Source: CAYRGC01 sp964601225
GTDB taxonomy: Bacteria; Patescibacteriota; Gracilibacteria; Peribacterales; Peribacteraceae
NCBI GenBank assembly: GCA_964601225.1
Contig: CAZRMM010000009.1
Location: forward strand, 1 to 64,000
DNA: 64,000 nucleotides
Direction of reading: 5' to 3'
The position numbers and the translations under genes were made by a program. The notes under the pieces were generated by a model. It saw nothing but the letters and a program-made list of their open reading frames with translations. It had not been told where the DNA came from and ran no database searches. How positions within the stretch are numbered: the stretch's first letter is position 1; each line of letters starts with the position of its first letter. Below are positions 35,801 through 44,244 of this stretch, in pieces.

Positions 35801-38800
35801 CGTCAAACAGATATGCGGGAGTGGTGGTGCCGATGCCGACGCGATCGTTGATCGCGTCGATGACGAGAGAGTTCGCATTAAAGACGCCGCCGGCATCAAC
35901 GACAAGCGGCCCGTCGGTACTGACGCCGCCCGCAAGCTGACCGATCTCGGAGGCAGTGAGAGCGCGGTTGTACACACGGACCTCATCGATATCCCCCGGG
36001 AAAAATTCCGAACCGGATGTCTCCTTGCCGATATACACGTCATTTGCGATATCGTGCGCTCCCGCTCCCGCGCCGCCGCTCGTGATCAAACGTCCGTCGA
36101 GGTAGATACGGTAATCCACCCCTTCTTTATGCGTTGCGGCGATATGGTGCCACTGTCCGTCGCTGATGGCGGTTCCCACGGAAATATCCCCATCCATGCT
36201 GTTGAAGTACCGAGGAACGCCGCCGAGCAAGCCGATACCCCAATAATCCCCGCCGTTCTGCTGGGCAACAATGCGTCGATATCCGGAACTGTCCGTGGTG
36301 CGAACCCAGGCAGAAAGCGTGAGCGACGTGAGGTCGAAAGCCGCGGAATCGGGAATGGTGACGTAATTCTGCGATCCATCAAAATTCAAACCGCCGCGCA
36401 GTTTTCCATTCGAAATGTGCGTGGGAACGGGGCTGCCGTTCAAGGTGCCGGTATGGCCGTTGCCGGAAGCGTCGGCGGCACTGGTGCCGGATGTCTCGTC
36501 AAGCTTCCACCAGCCGACGAGGCCGGTATTGGCAGCAAGCGCGACGGAACCGCTTCCAGCCCGAATTTGCGCTTGGACAGTGAGACTGCCCGTCATCGTG
36601 TCGCCGGATTTCTTCACGTAGCGCGCGTCAGCGGACGTCATGTCGAGACTTCCGCCCCCGCCGTCGTCCGTACCGCATGTGAGGACCCCGCTGATGGTTT
36701 CGAGAGCGGTACAGTTCGCATAGTTGGCAAGGTATGCGATGCCTTCCACGACGAGAGAGCCGGACGACGCGAGTCGGTCCATCGCAAACAGGCTGCGACC
36801 GGAGGCCGTGCCGATCACCTCGAGCTTGGTATCGGCGCTGAGAGCGCCGATCGCGACGTTGCCGCCGCTCAAGATGACCATCTCGGGACTGCCGGAACCG
36901 TTGCCGTCGAGCGTAAGGTACTGTCCGGCGGTGTTAAACCCGACGGTTCCTTCGTTGCCGCTCACGCCCACGTGCAGCGAGGCGCCGGAGAGATACAGAT
37001 CGCGCCAACGGTTCGTTGCGGAGCCGAGACTGTAGAGATTGTTGACATTCGGGATGAGGGAACCGGAAAGCTGCGCGCGAACGCGAGTCAGGTCCGCGGA
37101 ACTGTCCCCAAGGACGATATCGCCGTTCAACGTTGTCGTGCCTTCCGCGATGAGTGATCCCGAAGAAAGGAGTTCGTTGCGCGCAAACAGTGTCGCACCC
37201 GAGAGCGTCTGGAAACGGACGAGGGAACCGGTGATGGTGGCGTTGAGCTTGAAGCTTGAACCCGCCAAGGTGAGACCCTGACCGGCGACGTAGGTCGTTG
37301 CGGCGGAACCGCACTGAAGATTGCCGGAGGAATCGGTTGTCAGACTGCCGCAGGAATTGAAGCCGCCGGAAGTAAGTTGCAAGCCGCTCTGAAGAATGGA
37401 GCTGCCTTCGATGCTCAGCGAACCGGAAGAGACCAGACCGTTCTTCGCGAAGACCGTAGAGCCGGAGAGCGTGGTGAACCGGACGAGGGAACCGGTGATG
37501 GTGGCGTTGAGCTTGAAGCCGGTGCCGGTGAGCGTGAGGCCCTGGTCGGCGTGGTACTGGGTGTTGGTGTCGACCGTTGCGGAGGAGCAGACGATGTCGC
37601 CCGAGGAGTTCGTCGTGAGTGAGCCGCAGGAGTTGAAGCCGCCGGAGGCGAGGCGGAGAGAGCTCTGTAGGAAGGTGTTGCCCTCAATCGCCAAGACTCC
37701 GGAGGAGGCCAGGCGATTATTGGCGAAGACCGTAGAGCCGGAGAGCGTGGTGAACCGGACGAGGGAACCGGTGATGGNNNNNNNNNNNNNNNNNNNNNNN
37801 NNNNNNNNNNNNNNNNNNNNNNNNNNNNNNNNNNNNNNNNNNNNNNNNNNNNNNNNNNNNNNNNNNNNNNNNNNNNNGCCGGTGCCGGTGAGCGTGAGGC
37901 CCTGGTCGGCGTGGTACTGGGTGTTGGTGTCGTCGTCGGACGAACAGAGCAGGTTTCCGGACGTGTCGACCGCGAGGGCGGAGCAGTTGCCGAAGGCGGA
38001 GAAAACGATCGATGCATTATTAAGGTACGCGGGTCCGTCCACGGCGAGGGTGCCCGAGGCGGCAAGACCGTTCTTCGCGAAGACCGTAGAGCCGGAGAGC
38101 GTGGTGAACCGGACGAGGGAACCGGTGATGGTGGCGTTGAGCTTGAAGCCGGTGCCGGTGAGCGTGAGGCCCTGGTCGGCGTGGTACTGGGTGTTGGTGT
38201 CGACCGTTGCGGAGGAGCAGACGATGTCGCCCGAGGAGTTCGTCGTGAGTGAGCCGCAGGAGTTGAAGCCGCCGGAGGCGAGGCGGAGACCGGAGTTGAG
38301 ATAGGCGGTTCCGTCGACGGCGAGGGCGCCGCTGGACTGGAGGGTGTCTTGCGCGTGAAGAGTGCGGCCGGAGGCGGTGCCGATCACTTCGAGCTTGATA
38401 GCGGAATCGATGGTACTGGAGCCAAGATTGACGTTGCCAAGGAGATAACTGTTCCCCGCCATCACCGTGAGCGCGGCGCCGGAGAGCGTACCGCGGGTGG
38501 TGAGGTTCCCCTTCACGAGACCCGTCGTGTCGACGACGAGGGAGCCGGACGCGGAGATTCCGTTCTTCGCAAAGACCGTAGAGCCGGAGAGCGTGGTGAA
38601 CCGGACGAGGGAACCGGTGATGGTGGCGTTCAATCGGAAAGTATTGCTCGCAAGACTCAGCCCCTGACCCGCACGATAGGTCGCGCCGCCAGCGCCGCCG
38701 TCGTCGTCGTCACAGACGATCTTACCGTCGGAACCGACTGTGAGGACGCCTCCGTTGGCAAAACCCGTGCAGTCGCCGATACCATGCAGATACACGTCCC

Positions 38801-39968
38801 CTTCGGCAACGAGCGAACCGCTCGCAGTAAGAGTGGAAGATGCATGAAGATCGGAGGCCGTGAGACGAGAACCAATGTAAGCGTCGCGGCTCACCAGGAG
38901 ATCTCCGCTGCTCGTCAATACGCTATCGGCGTGAAGCACGGCGCCCGACGCCTCTCCGACAATATGCAAACCCACGCCGATCACATCGATCCGAAGGGCA
39001 CCCACCATGGTATCCCCGTCCACATTCACGTACCGTGCGTCGGCATCGGATTGGGTCAGATCACCGCCGCCGCCCTGGATGATCGTCGTATTCGTGATCG
39101 CGGTTGATCCGCCGTCGCCTCCGCCTCCCCGGCGGGGAACGTCATTCGCGCCCCCGGCCGGATGCAATCCCGCGTCGCCGCCTCCGTACGGGATAGGACG
39201 ACGGCCATATCCCGGTTGAAAAATGCCGGGGAAATCCGACCAGACGGCTTTGCCATCGACGATCATGAGGATCTGTCCTTCCTTGCTCCCCTTCGGCACG
39301 GAAATTTCCGCGATCCTCTGGCGGAACTCGAGACGAGACTGCACGTTTGTCGTGGGCGTATTCATCACCTGCGGCACGGAACGGGCGGCCGTTCCGCCTG
39401 TCGATGCCTGGGGCGCGGTGCGGCGGCCGTCACCGATCCACGACGGCATCGTCGTCGGTACGGGCGCGGCAGGGGGGACCGCGGCCACGGTTTTGCGAGG
39501 TACGGAGGTGGGCTTCGTCGCGACAGATGCGGACAAGCCCGAGGGCTTCATCGCAGGAATCAAAATTCCAACGGCGGACCCCGCCGCTCCGCTCTGGAAC
39601 AATTCGCCCAAGGAAGCTCCGAGCACGGGAGTTTGAATCAGGAGCAACATGGTCGTCACTGCGACCGATAGCATCACTCTTCGTCTGGGAACCCAGGAAA
39701 CGATCCCCGTCATCGGCAGATTTTCTTGTCGATAGCGGACGATTAAGCGCTCAAGATGGGACACGGAATATCCCGAGGCGCGCGCGAGATACTGGCGTAC
39801 CACGCCCTTGTCCCGAGGGGAGAGAGAAGCATAGCGAACGCCGCTAAGAACCCTGATCACCCACCGTATGCGCTGCTCTCGCGTCACGCCGTCCACCATC
39901 GTTTCCGGCACTCGGCGGGCAGCCAAGGCTTTACGCATGTCGGCCAGAGTCGGAATCGGTTTATGCAT
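32856..39968 (-). CDS. Very large repetitive surface protein with transposase-like HTH at N-terminus
   Basis: About 2370 aa across a scaffold gap, from ATG 39968 (ATG 40028 is also possible). Residues 10-85 are a helix-turn-helix like the N-terminus of integrase/transposase proteins (RYASLSPRDKGVVRQYLARASGYSVSHLERLI). A membrane helix at about 98-118 follows, then a long exported part: Gly/Pro-rich stalk, many beta repeats (ITGSLVRFTTLSGSTVFAKNG), a LamG-type lectin domain (GLVGWWKLDETSGT), a phage-tail Peptidase_G2-like region (ADYAEYFYASTPDLRFGEAV), and a Ser/Glu-rich C-terminal tail. Likely an adhesin or fibre. Whether the HTH binds DNA is unknown. Confidence 0.8.
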   Translation of the reverse strand: MHKPIPTLADMRKALAARRVPETMVDGVTREQRIRWVIRVLSGVRYASLSPRDKGVVRQYLARASGYSVSHLERLIVRYRQENLPMTGIVSWVPRRRVMLSVAVTTMLLLIQTPVLGASLGELFQSGAAGSAVGILIPAMKPSGLSASVATKPTSVPRKTVAAVPPAAPVPTTMPSWIGDGRRTAPQASTGGTAARSVPQVMNTPTTNVQSRLEFRQRIAEISVPKGSKEGQILMIVDGKAVWSDFPGIFQPGYGRRPIPYGGGDAGLHPAGGANDVPRRGGGGDGGSTAITNTTIIQGGGGDLTQSDADARYVNVDGDTMVGALRIDVIGVGLHIVGEASGAVLHADSVLTSSGDLLVSRDAYIGSRLTASDLHASSTLTASGSLVAEGDVYLHGIGDCTGFANGGVLTVGSDGKIVCDDDDGGAGGATYRAGQGLSLASNTFRLNATITGSLVRFTTLSGSTVFAKNGISASGSLVVDTTGLVKGNLTTRGTLSGAALTVMAGNSYLLGNVNLGSSTIDSAIKLEVIGTASGRTLHAQDTLQSSGALAVDGTAYLNSGLRLASGGFNSCGSLTTNSSGDIVCSSATVDTNTQYHADQGLTLTGTGFKLNATITGSLVRFTTLSGSTVFAKNGLAASGTLAVDGPAYLNNASIVFSAFGNCSALAVDTSGNLLCSSDDDTNTQYHADQGLTLTGTGXXXXXXXXXXXXXXXXXXXXXXXXXXXXXXXXXXITGSLVRFTTLSGSTVFANNRLASSGVLAIEGNTFLQSSLRLASGGFNSCGSLTTNSSGDIVCSSATVDTNTQYHADQGLTLTGTGFKLNATITGSLVRFTTLSGSTVFAKNGLVSSGSLSIEGSSILQSGLQLTSGGFNSCGSLTTDSSGNLQCGSAATTYVAGQGLTLAGSSFKLNATITGSLVRFQTLSGATLFARNELLSSGSLIAEGTTTLNGDIVLGDSSADLTRVRAQLSGSLIPNVNNLYSLGSATNRWRDLYLSGASLHVGVSGNEGTVGFNTAGQYLTLDGNGSGSPEMVILSGGNVAIGALSADTKLEVIGTASGRSLFAMDRLASSGSLVVEGIAYLANYANCTALETISGVLTCGTDDGGGGSLDMTSADARYVKKSGDTMTGSLTVQAQIRAGSGSVALAANTGLVGWWKLDETSGTSAADASGNGHTGTLNGSPVPTHISNGKLRGGLNFDGSQNYVTIPDSAAFDLTSLTLSAWVRTTDSSGYRRIVAQQNGGDYWGIGLLGGVPRYFNSMDGDISVGTAISDGQWHHIAATHKEGVDYRIYLDGRLITSGGAGAGAHDIANDVYIGKETSGSEFFPGDIDEVRVYNRALTASEIGQLAGGVSTDGPLVVDAGGVFNANSLVIDAINDRVGIGTTTPAYLFDVNGIDNAVRFTNAGTLGSNADNARNHFTQYNAGNASQTTGWIAAAFGDANGNRVIIGQADGSAYIGAHGPNLDSWAPLIINNGGGNVGVGGDLSPDYTLDVYGTFGVSSTVTFDGYASCPYLYTDGAGNVTCGAGDIAFSGENISQFTNDSHYQGRPGVSCTIVYTDASGDLACGTGDVAYSGEDVSQFADGSNTYVNSTGDTVSGLLTMSAASPLLLNSGFFANCTRLTTDASGYVGCSTSSIGFTISDGGSSEYIDAGDTVTFTDGTNIDVTVSGTDTVTVSLNNAYLNDINQYLNTSSNVTFHRAVIDTDESTGSNTVFSVLSDVASDDDVILRVTADGTVTADASFTGGGADYAEYFYASTPDLRFGEAVCIDVANENTVKRCEHGADANVMGIVSSKEQAAFIGNKFSAVGDDLPVPGTVLVGLIGQLKAKAIVDAENPIRIGDGLTSADRAGYVRKAVAGEPTVGVALSGLSGGEGMIDVLIARRNGSLTSEAVSDRVLETIRDLKIQDELEISLQAAIDRVSASGALVQPISDEVGRQFAALNVVSLVDRIGALEARIGSLSSSGSVSVAAASTGSALGGDLTATTLNVDETLMVGGDARIAGDLSLDGILRVSSLFVPGAMTVDGTLGVNGALQADTLDVASDTVLNGSVLLRGSLELASGATLTFGAGSVVTLDQLVVRGALQVMGPVTFEGLARFLGDVEVYGELRVGSRQAGYAEITQDNVAVQVAFHPPFLEAPVITATPNGRVGSEWWVDFSSATGFVLRADKPVTGTVKFSWFAVGLISGTGSSASALEDASLSLVDTVDFPVDAFGVPLSTNAVWNGCIRNIVTRDADGNPLSCARYHDAYVWDHPDLGISFTWNTQTDPPTLILPDGYRVTTQERSSEASTSEESLSSSVASEESSSQEIDETSSASVESEPVSSVDDSVESSSSVSVSSDAETLLPSTSEDSSVPVFDPQPEVSSENSQEEASF
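37441..37658 (-). repeat. 218-bp coding repeat, copy 1
   Basis: Near-identical in sequence and length to 38071-38288. Each encodes one beta-repeat unit of the surface protein, including the NSCGSLTTNSSGDIVCSS segment. Such high nucleotide identity within one gene indicates recent duplication or gene conversion. Confidence 0.9.
37778..37877. other. Assembly gap of 100 N
   Basis: Exactly 100 N inside the repeat array. The flanks (about 37725-37777 and 37878-37930) are parts of further copies of the same repeat. The true length, and so the protein length and number of repeats, is unknown. Confidence 0.99.
38071..38288 (-). repeat. 218-bp coding repeat, copy 2
   Basis: Second full copy of the repeat at 37441-37658; the repeats bracket the scaffold gap and very likely caused it. 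Confidence 0.9.
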
Positions 39969-40092
39969 TCGGTGTTCGTGTGAGTTTTTTCTTTTTCGTG
40001 TCGCGCGCGAATCTTCTGAGTGTACCAAAAAACGGTCGTTTCCTCAACGGTGATGTGCGGCTCTTTTTCGCAGTGGGGAGCCACAATTGTTG

Positions 40093-40120
40093 TTTATATA
40101 CTATTAATTTAATTTGTAAA
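40093..40120 (-). promoter_or_regulatory. Sigma70-type promoter of the surface protein gene
   Basis: On the minus strand, TTTACA and TATAAA are separated by 16 bases. Transcription would begin near 40086, leaving a leader of about 118 bases before ATG 39968, unlike the leaderless genes elsewhere. Confidence 0.55.
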
Positions 40121-40403
40121 GTTTAGAGCGTCATTGCACGTCGAACGAAAATCGTATGGAACGCATTTTTCCATTGTCACTTTCTCCGGTGAATTTGTAG
40201 GTTATGGCCACCATCGTTATTTTCTGAAAATAAAAAAGATCAATGTCAAATGGCGTTTTTACATCGGTTGAAGGCCATAGTGATCATAGAAAAATTAATA
40301 ACACTTTTTTACAAAAAAGCAATTCAACCAAGACAAGCTCACGTGCGATCCAGGCAAATCCCCCCTCGACTTCCGGAAAAATTCCCCCGCTCGACCGGTC
40401 TGC

Positions 40404-40415
40404 TATCCTCCGCCC
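40404..40415 (+). promoter_or_regulatory. Leaderless-type promoter of purC
   Basis: TGCTATCCT with core TATCCT at 40404-40409 ends six bases before the purC ATG, so the transcript should start at the start codon. Confidence 0.5.
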
Positions 40416-41393
40416 ATGACCACTCTCGATGCCCTCCGCCCCTTCCTCACGACGACGCTCGACCGCACCGATTTTCCCGACCTCGGGAAGAAATACGGAG
40501 GAAAGGTGCGCGATGTATACGATCTGGGAAAAGACATCATCCTCATCGCGACCGACCGACAATCGGCATTCGATAAACAGTGGTGCACGATCCCGCTCAA
40601 GGGCCAGGTCTTGAACCAGCTCAGCAACTGGTGGTTCGACCAGATCAAGGACGTGATGCCCACGCACGTCGTCGCCACGCCCGATCCGAACGTGACGATC
40701 GGCAGGAAGCTCAAGATGGTGAAGGTGGAGGTGGTGGTGCGCTCGTACCTGACGGGATCCACGTCAACGTCCGTGTGGGTGAATTACGAGAAAGGCAGCC
40801 GGAATTTCTGCGGCAACGCCCTTCCGGACGGCATGAAGAAGAACCAAAAATTGCCGTCCACGATCTTCACGCCCTCCACGAAGCCCGAGAGCGGGCACGA
40901 CGAATCGATGAGCCCGGAGGAATTGATCGCCCGCGGCGACACCACTCGCGCGGAGATCGACAAGGTGAAGGAATACGCACTTGCGCTCTTCAAGCGCGGG
41001 CAGGAGGTGGCGGCAAAGCGCGGCCTCATTCTCGTGGATACGAAGTACGAGATGGGCTACGACGCCGACGGCGTGCTGCGCGTGGGCGATGAGGTGCATA
41101 CGCCCGATTCGTCCCGCTACTGGATTGCGGCGACGTACGAGGAGCGTATGGCGGCAGGCAAGGAACCCGAGTCTCTCGACAAGGAGTTCTTCCGTCTGTG
41201 GCTCAAGAGCGCCGGATACGTCGGAGACGAGGGTCCGCAGCCGGAGGTGACCGACGAGGTGCGACTGATGCTCGCGCAGAAGTACATCGGGCTCTACGAG
41301 AAGATGACGGGTCAGACGTTCGAGATCCCGACGGAAGCGGACGTAAAAGGACGCATCGAGAAGAACATTCGGACGTATCTGGCAAAGTCCTGA
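40416..41393 (+). CDS. purC: SAICAR synthase (purine synthesis)
   Basis: 325 aa. It joins CAIR and aspartate using ATP to make SAICAR in purine biosynthesis. Signatures: GKVRDVYDLGKDIILIATDRQSAFD at the start, VRSYLTGSTSTSVW, and the C-terminal LVDTKYEMGYDADGVLRVGDEVHTPDSSRYW with the catalytic DTKYE...DE.HTPDSSR pattern. It is the long form of about 300 aa seen in many bacteria and eukaryotic homologs. No other purine gene is in the window. Confidence 0.95.
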   Translation: MTTLDALRPFLTTTLDRTDFPDLGKKYGGKVRDVYDLGKDIILIATDRQSAFDKQWCTIPLKGQVLNQLSNWWFDQIKDVMPTHVVATPDPNVTIGRKLKMVKVEVVVRSYLTGSTSTSVWVNYEKGSRNFCGNALPDGMKKNQKLPSTIFTPSTKPESGHDESMSPEELIARGDTTRAEIDKVKEYALALFKRGQEVAAKRGLILVDTKYEMGYDADGVLRVGDEVHTPDSSRYWIAATYEERMAAGKEPESLDKEFFRLWLKSAGYVGDEGPQPEVTDEVRLMLAQKYIGLYEKMTGQTFEIPTEADVKGRIEKNIRTYLAKS

Positions 41394-41402
41394 CATCGGT
41401 TG

Positions 41403-41478
41403 AGAGTTACGGGTTGCGAGTTGCGGGAATCAATTCTCGTCAGGTTCCCGTAACCCGAAACTCGTCGCTCGAAACTCG
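41403..41478. terminator. Word-built hairpin between convergent genes
   Basis: Left arm GAGTTACGGGTTGCGAGTTGCGGGAA and right arm TTCCCGTAACCCGAAACTC pair imperfectly, each made of shuffled GGGTTRCGAG words. It lies between purC and the DUF192 gene and probably terminates both. Confidence 0.5.
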
Positions 41479-41481
41479 GTA

Positions 41482-41982
41482 CTAGTCTTCCAACGTCCAC
41501 CCCTCTCCCACCCCCCATGCCGCGACGGATCCCGCGGGAACCTCGAGGGCATAGAGCGCGGAATATCGCGAAGAATACGTCGAACACGGATCGGCCGCGC
41601 AGGGAGTCATTGTGAGCGCTGACACGAAACGCTTCTGGGCGTCGAAGTAGATGATATCGAGGGGAATCAGGGTGTTTTTCATCCAGAAACGCAACGTCTG
41701 CTCCGTCTCGAACGTGAAGAGCATGCCCGCGTCGTCGGCGAGCGCATCGCGTCCCATGAGTCCCTTTTCCTGTTCCTCACGCGTTCGCGCATCCTCCACG
41801 CGAACGACGACGGAAACTCCGTCCGGTGACCGCAGAGTGACATCTCGTCCCGGTCGGGCAGACGCCGCTGCGCCGCCCAGGCTGGATGACACCGAATCCT
41901 GCGGCAGCAAAGGCTCCACAGGAGCGCTTGTGCATGCGGAAATCAACAGGAGAAAAACGGTAAGAGGAAAAAGGCGTCTCAT
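41482..41982 (-). CDS. DUF192 lipoprotein
   Basis: 166 aa with a lipoprotein signal (MRRLFPLTVFLLLISAC). The DUF192 domain shows KGLMGRDALADDAGMLFTFE, FWMKNTLIPLDIIYFD, and the closing YALEVPAGSVAAWGVGEG. Known: DUF192 proteins are small extracytoplasmic domains, function unsettled. It starts three bases after the rpe stop, so the two are co-transcribed. Confidence 0.85.
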   Translation of the reverse strand: MRRLFPLTVFLLLISACTSAPVEPLLPQDSVSSSLGGAAASARPGRDVTLRSPDGVSVVVRVEDARTREEQEKGLMGRDALADDAGMLFTFETEQTLRFWMKNTLIPLDIIYFDAQKRFVSALTMTPCAADPCSTYSSRYSALYALEVPAGSVAAWGVGEGWTLED

Positions 41983-41985
41983 GGC

Positions 41986-42630
41986 TCAAGCACCGCGAAG
42001 TGAGGCGATGGCACCCGCCCGATCGGGCGTTCGGAAGATAAAGCTCGCAGCAACGAGGCTCGTGGCACCGGCTTCGCGACAGAGAATCGCCGTGTCGGCA
42101 TCGATGCCTCCGTCCATCTGGATAGCGAGATCGGGATGCTTCGCGCGCAGTTCCCTCACCTTCGAGAGAACTTCGGGCATGAAATGCTGGCCCGCGAATC
42201 CCGGGACGACGGACATGACGAGAACGAGATCGACGTCGTCGACCACGTCGTCGATCGCGGAAAGCGACGTGGACGGATTGATCGCAATGCCGGCGGTGGC
42301 CTTTCCTTTGCGAATCTCCTCGATGAGCGCGCGTCGATCCACCGAGGATGTCACGGCCTCGGCATGGAACGTGATGTGCTTTGCCTTGAGCTTGAGGAAC
42401 TCCGCAATACGAGAACCGGGGTTACTCACCATCAGATGGATATCGAGCGGAAGCTTCGTGCGTACGCACTTCATCACCGGGACCCCGAAGGAAAGATTCG
42501 GCACGAAGTGCCCGTCCATCACGTCGACCTGGATCGCATCGGCAAAATCCTCGATGGTCTCTATTTCTTCCTGCAATCGACCGAGATCGGCTGCCAAGAT
42601 GGAAGGAACGATGGAAACAGAGGCGCTCAT
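41986..42630 (-). CDS. rpe: Ribulose-phosphate 3-epimerase
   Basis: 214 aa. It interconverts ribulose-5-phosphate and xylulose-5-phosphate in the pentose phosphate pathway. TIM-barrel motifs are clear: VPSILAADLGRL, IQVDVMDGHFVPNLSFG, DIHLMVSNP, MSVVPGFAGQ and MDGGID. The ATG at 42630 is chosen because TATGAT ends seven bases before it (leaderless pattern); ATG 42642 is the alternative. With rpiB at 43740 it supplies the non-oxidative pentose phosphate branch. Confidence 0.95.
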   Translation of the reverse strand: MSASVSIVPSILAADLGRLQEEIETIEDFADAIQVDVMDGHFVPNLSFGVPVMKCVRTKLPLDIHLMVSNPGSRIAEFLKLKAKHITFHAEAVTSSVDRRALIEEIRKGKATAGIAINPSTSLSAIDDVVDDVDLVLVMSVVPGFAGQHFMPEVLSKVRELRAKHPDLAIQMDGGIDADTAILCREAGATSLVAASFIFRTPDRAGAIASLRGA

Positions 42631-42719
42631 GGCAATGATCATACTCCCGATGAGGCAGAAGACAGTAGAGCGAAAGAAAACGAATGGAGGAAAACTTCTG
42701 CCGTCCTGCCCTTCTGCAT

Positions 42720-43643
42720 TCAGAACAGCACCGCAACCATCAACGGGATGTAGAAGAGCGCGAATGCCGTGCTGAGGAACACGGTCGTCGCCATCTTCCC
42801 CGGCTCGGTCTTGAGCTCCGTGGCGTACGCGACGGAGTTGGCGGCGAGCGGAACCACGGAAAGGAGGAGCAAAATTTTATGGGCGTCTTCCGCAAGAAAG
42901 TGAAGCCATTGACGATCGGCCGTGACGAGCGTGACCATGGCCGCGGGCCAGACAATGAATTTGAACGCAAAAGCCAAACCCATGAACGCCCTGTCGATCT
43001 GAATGCGATCGACGGAGGAAAGGCCCAACCCCACCATGAGCGATCCGAAGACGCTGTACGCGCCGCGCATGTTCACGAACATGTCGTTGACCGTCACGGG
43101 AAGGACCAGATGGAAGGCATTGCCGAGCAGCGCCAGCAGAAGCGCGTAGAAAGCGGGGAGACGCGCTGCCCGAAGCAGGCTCTCCTTGATCGTGTGGTGC
43201 CCGCGTGCGATCGTGAAGTAACCGAGGGTCGTCTCGAAGAGGAGCGATCCCATCGATCCCAAGATCAGAAGTCCCGCCGTCGTATCGCCGAAAAGGGCGA
43301 TGGCAACGGGAAGTCCGAAGTACCCCGTGTTCCCCGTACTGCACGCAAAAGCCAGAATATTTCGGTGCGAGTCTTTCCACAGTCCCGAAGCGATGCGATA
43401 GGAAAAACCGAGGGTCACAATCGAAAGAAGAAACACCGTCACCGGCAAAAGCATGAGTTCGGGACGAAGATCCAGCGTGAGAATCGAATGGAACACCACG
43501 GCAGGCGACAGAATGAAAATAACCGTCTTTGCGACGGAGAGCGGCTGGACCTTGAGAAAGCGGCCTGCGACCCACCCCAAACCGATCACGACGTAGAGCG
43601 GGACGAGCTTGCCGACGAGCGCGAAAAAGATGGAGATGCCCAA
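42720..43643 (-). CDS. AEC-family (auxin efflux carrier-like) transporter
   Basis: About 307 aa with ten hydrophobic segments in two halves, typical of the AEC family (VVIGLGWVAGRFLK; FACSTGNTGYFGLPVAIALFGD with the conserved N..GY.GLP motif). Substrates vary (carboxylates, amino acids). The only upstream ATG (43673) lies inside an arm of the inverted repeat at 43650-43730, so TTG 43643 is preferred, with low certainty. Confidence 0.75.
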   Translation of the reverse strand: MGISIFFALVGKLVPLYVVIGLGWVAGRFLKVQPLSVAKTVIFILSPAVVFHSILTLDLRPELMLLPVTVFLLSIVTLGFSYRIASGLWKDSHRNILAFACSTGNTGYFGLPVAIALFGDTTAGLLILGSMGSLLFETTLGYFTIARGHHTIKESLLRAARLPAFYALLLALLGNAFHLVLPVTVNDMFVNMRGAYSVFGSLMVGLGLSSVDRIQIDRAFMGLAFAFKFIVWPAAMVTLVTADRQWLHFLAEDAHKILLLLSVVPLAANSVAYATELKTEPGKMATTVFLSTAFALFYIPLMVAVLF

Positions 43644-43649
43644 TCGTAG

Positions 43650-43730
43650 CAAACAGCAAATGACAAATAGCAAAGAAATTTTCAGGAATCAGACCTGAAT
43701 TTTGGCTATTTCTTTGTCATTTGCTGTTTG
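43650..43730. terminator. Long hairpin between rpiB and the AEC gene
   Basis: CAAACAGCAAATGACAAA at the left end pairs perfectly with its complement at the right end; the inner arms hold shuffled CAAATAGCAAAG words, and an inner TTCAGG/CCTGAA stem closes a small loop. The hairpin follows the rpiB stop and could end that transcript. Confidence 0.6.
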
Positions 43731-43739
43731 TCATTTCTC

Positions 43740-44174
43740 TCACTCCAGATCCTTGATCCTCGCCACGTGCCTCCCCCCTTCGAACGGCGTCTCGAGGAAG
43801 AGGTCCACGATCTTCAGCGCGAGGTCGGGCTTCGTGAGACGCGCACCGAGGCTCAACACGTTCGCGTCGTTATGGGAGCGCGCGAGCGTCGCCGTTTCCT
43901 CGTTGTAACAGAGCGCCGCGCGGATGCCGCGTACTTTGTTGGCCGCCATCGCCTCGCCGTTGCCGCTGCCGCCGAAAACGATCGCGGGCGCTCCGATCTC
44001 CAGGGCCCTTGCGCACGCCTTGCGGATGATCGCGGGATAATCGACCGGGTCGGCGGAGAACGTCCCCTCGTCGAGCACGTCGATCTTCCGCGAAAGGAGA
44101 TGCTTCTTCACGATCTCCTTCAGGGGGTAACCGGCGTGGTCGGAACCGAGGACGATGCGGGGAGGGAGGGCCAT
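43740..44174 (-). CDS. rpiB: Ribose-5-phosphate isomerase B
   Basis: 144 aa from ATG 44174. It interconverts ribose-5-phosphate and ribulose-5-phosphate. LacAB/RpiB motifs: VLGSDHAGYPLK, DVLDEGT, DYPAI, VFGGSGNGEAMAANKVRGIRAA (GSGNG with Ser in place of the usual Cys at the active-site turn), and HNDANVLSLGAR. The start is supported by TACGAT (44181-44186) six bases upstream, a leaderless pattern. Longer open frames run into the divergent gene. Confidence 0.9.
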   Translation of the reverse strand: MALPPRIVLGSDHAGYPLKEIVKKHLLSRKIDVLDEGTFSADPVDYPAIIRKACARALEIGAPAIVFGGSGNGEAMAANKVRGIRAALCYNEETATLARSHNDANVLSLGARLTKPDLALKIVDLFLETPFEGGRHVARIKDLE

Positions 44175-44244
44175 GGACCCATCGTAGCCCGAACCCTTTT
44201 TTTCCGCATGGGGATCTCCGTTTTGACCGTAGGATCGCGGGATA

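Larger units (their letters stand above)
39969..40415. other. AT-rich intergenic region, no gene seen
   Basis: 447 bases between the divergent surface protein gene and purC. It holds the promoter of the surface protein gene (40093-40120), a short GGCTC/GAGCC inverted repeat near 40050-40072 in its leader, and AT-rich sequence to about 40330. No convincing ORF or RNA gene is seen. Confidence 0.6.

Noticed and set aside
37441..38288. CRISPR-like array
   Set aside because: Repeats are 218 bp, coding, and in frame; no short regularly spaced repeats or cas genes are seen anywhere in the window.
37396..38304. Plus-strand open frame across the repeat array and the gap
   Set aside because: It is the complement of the repetitive surface-protein gene; repeats make it look open.
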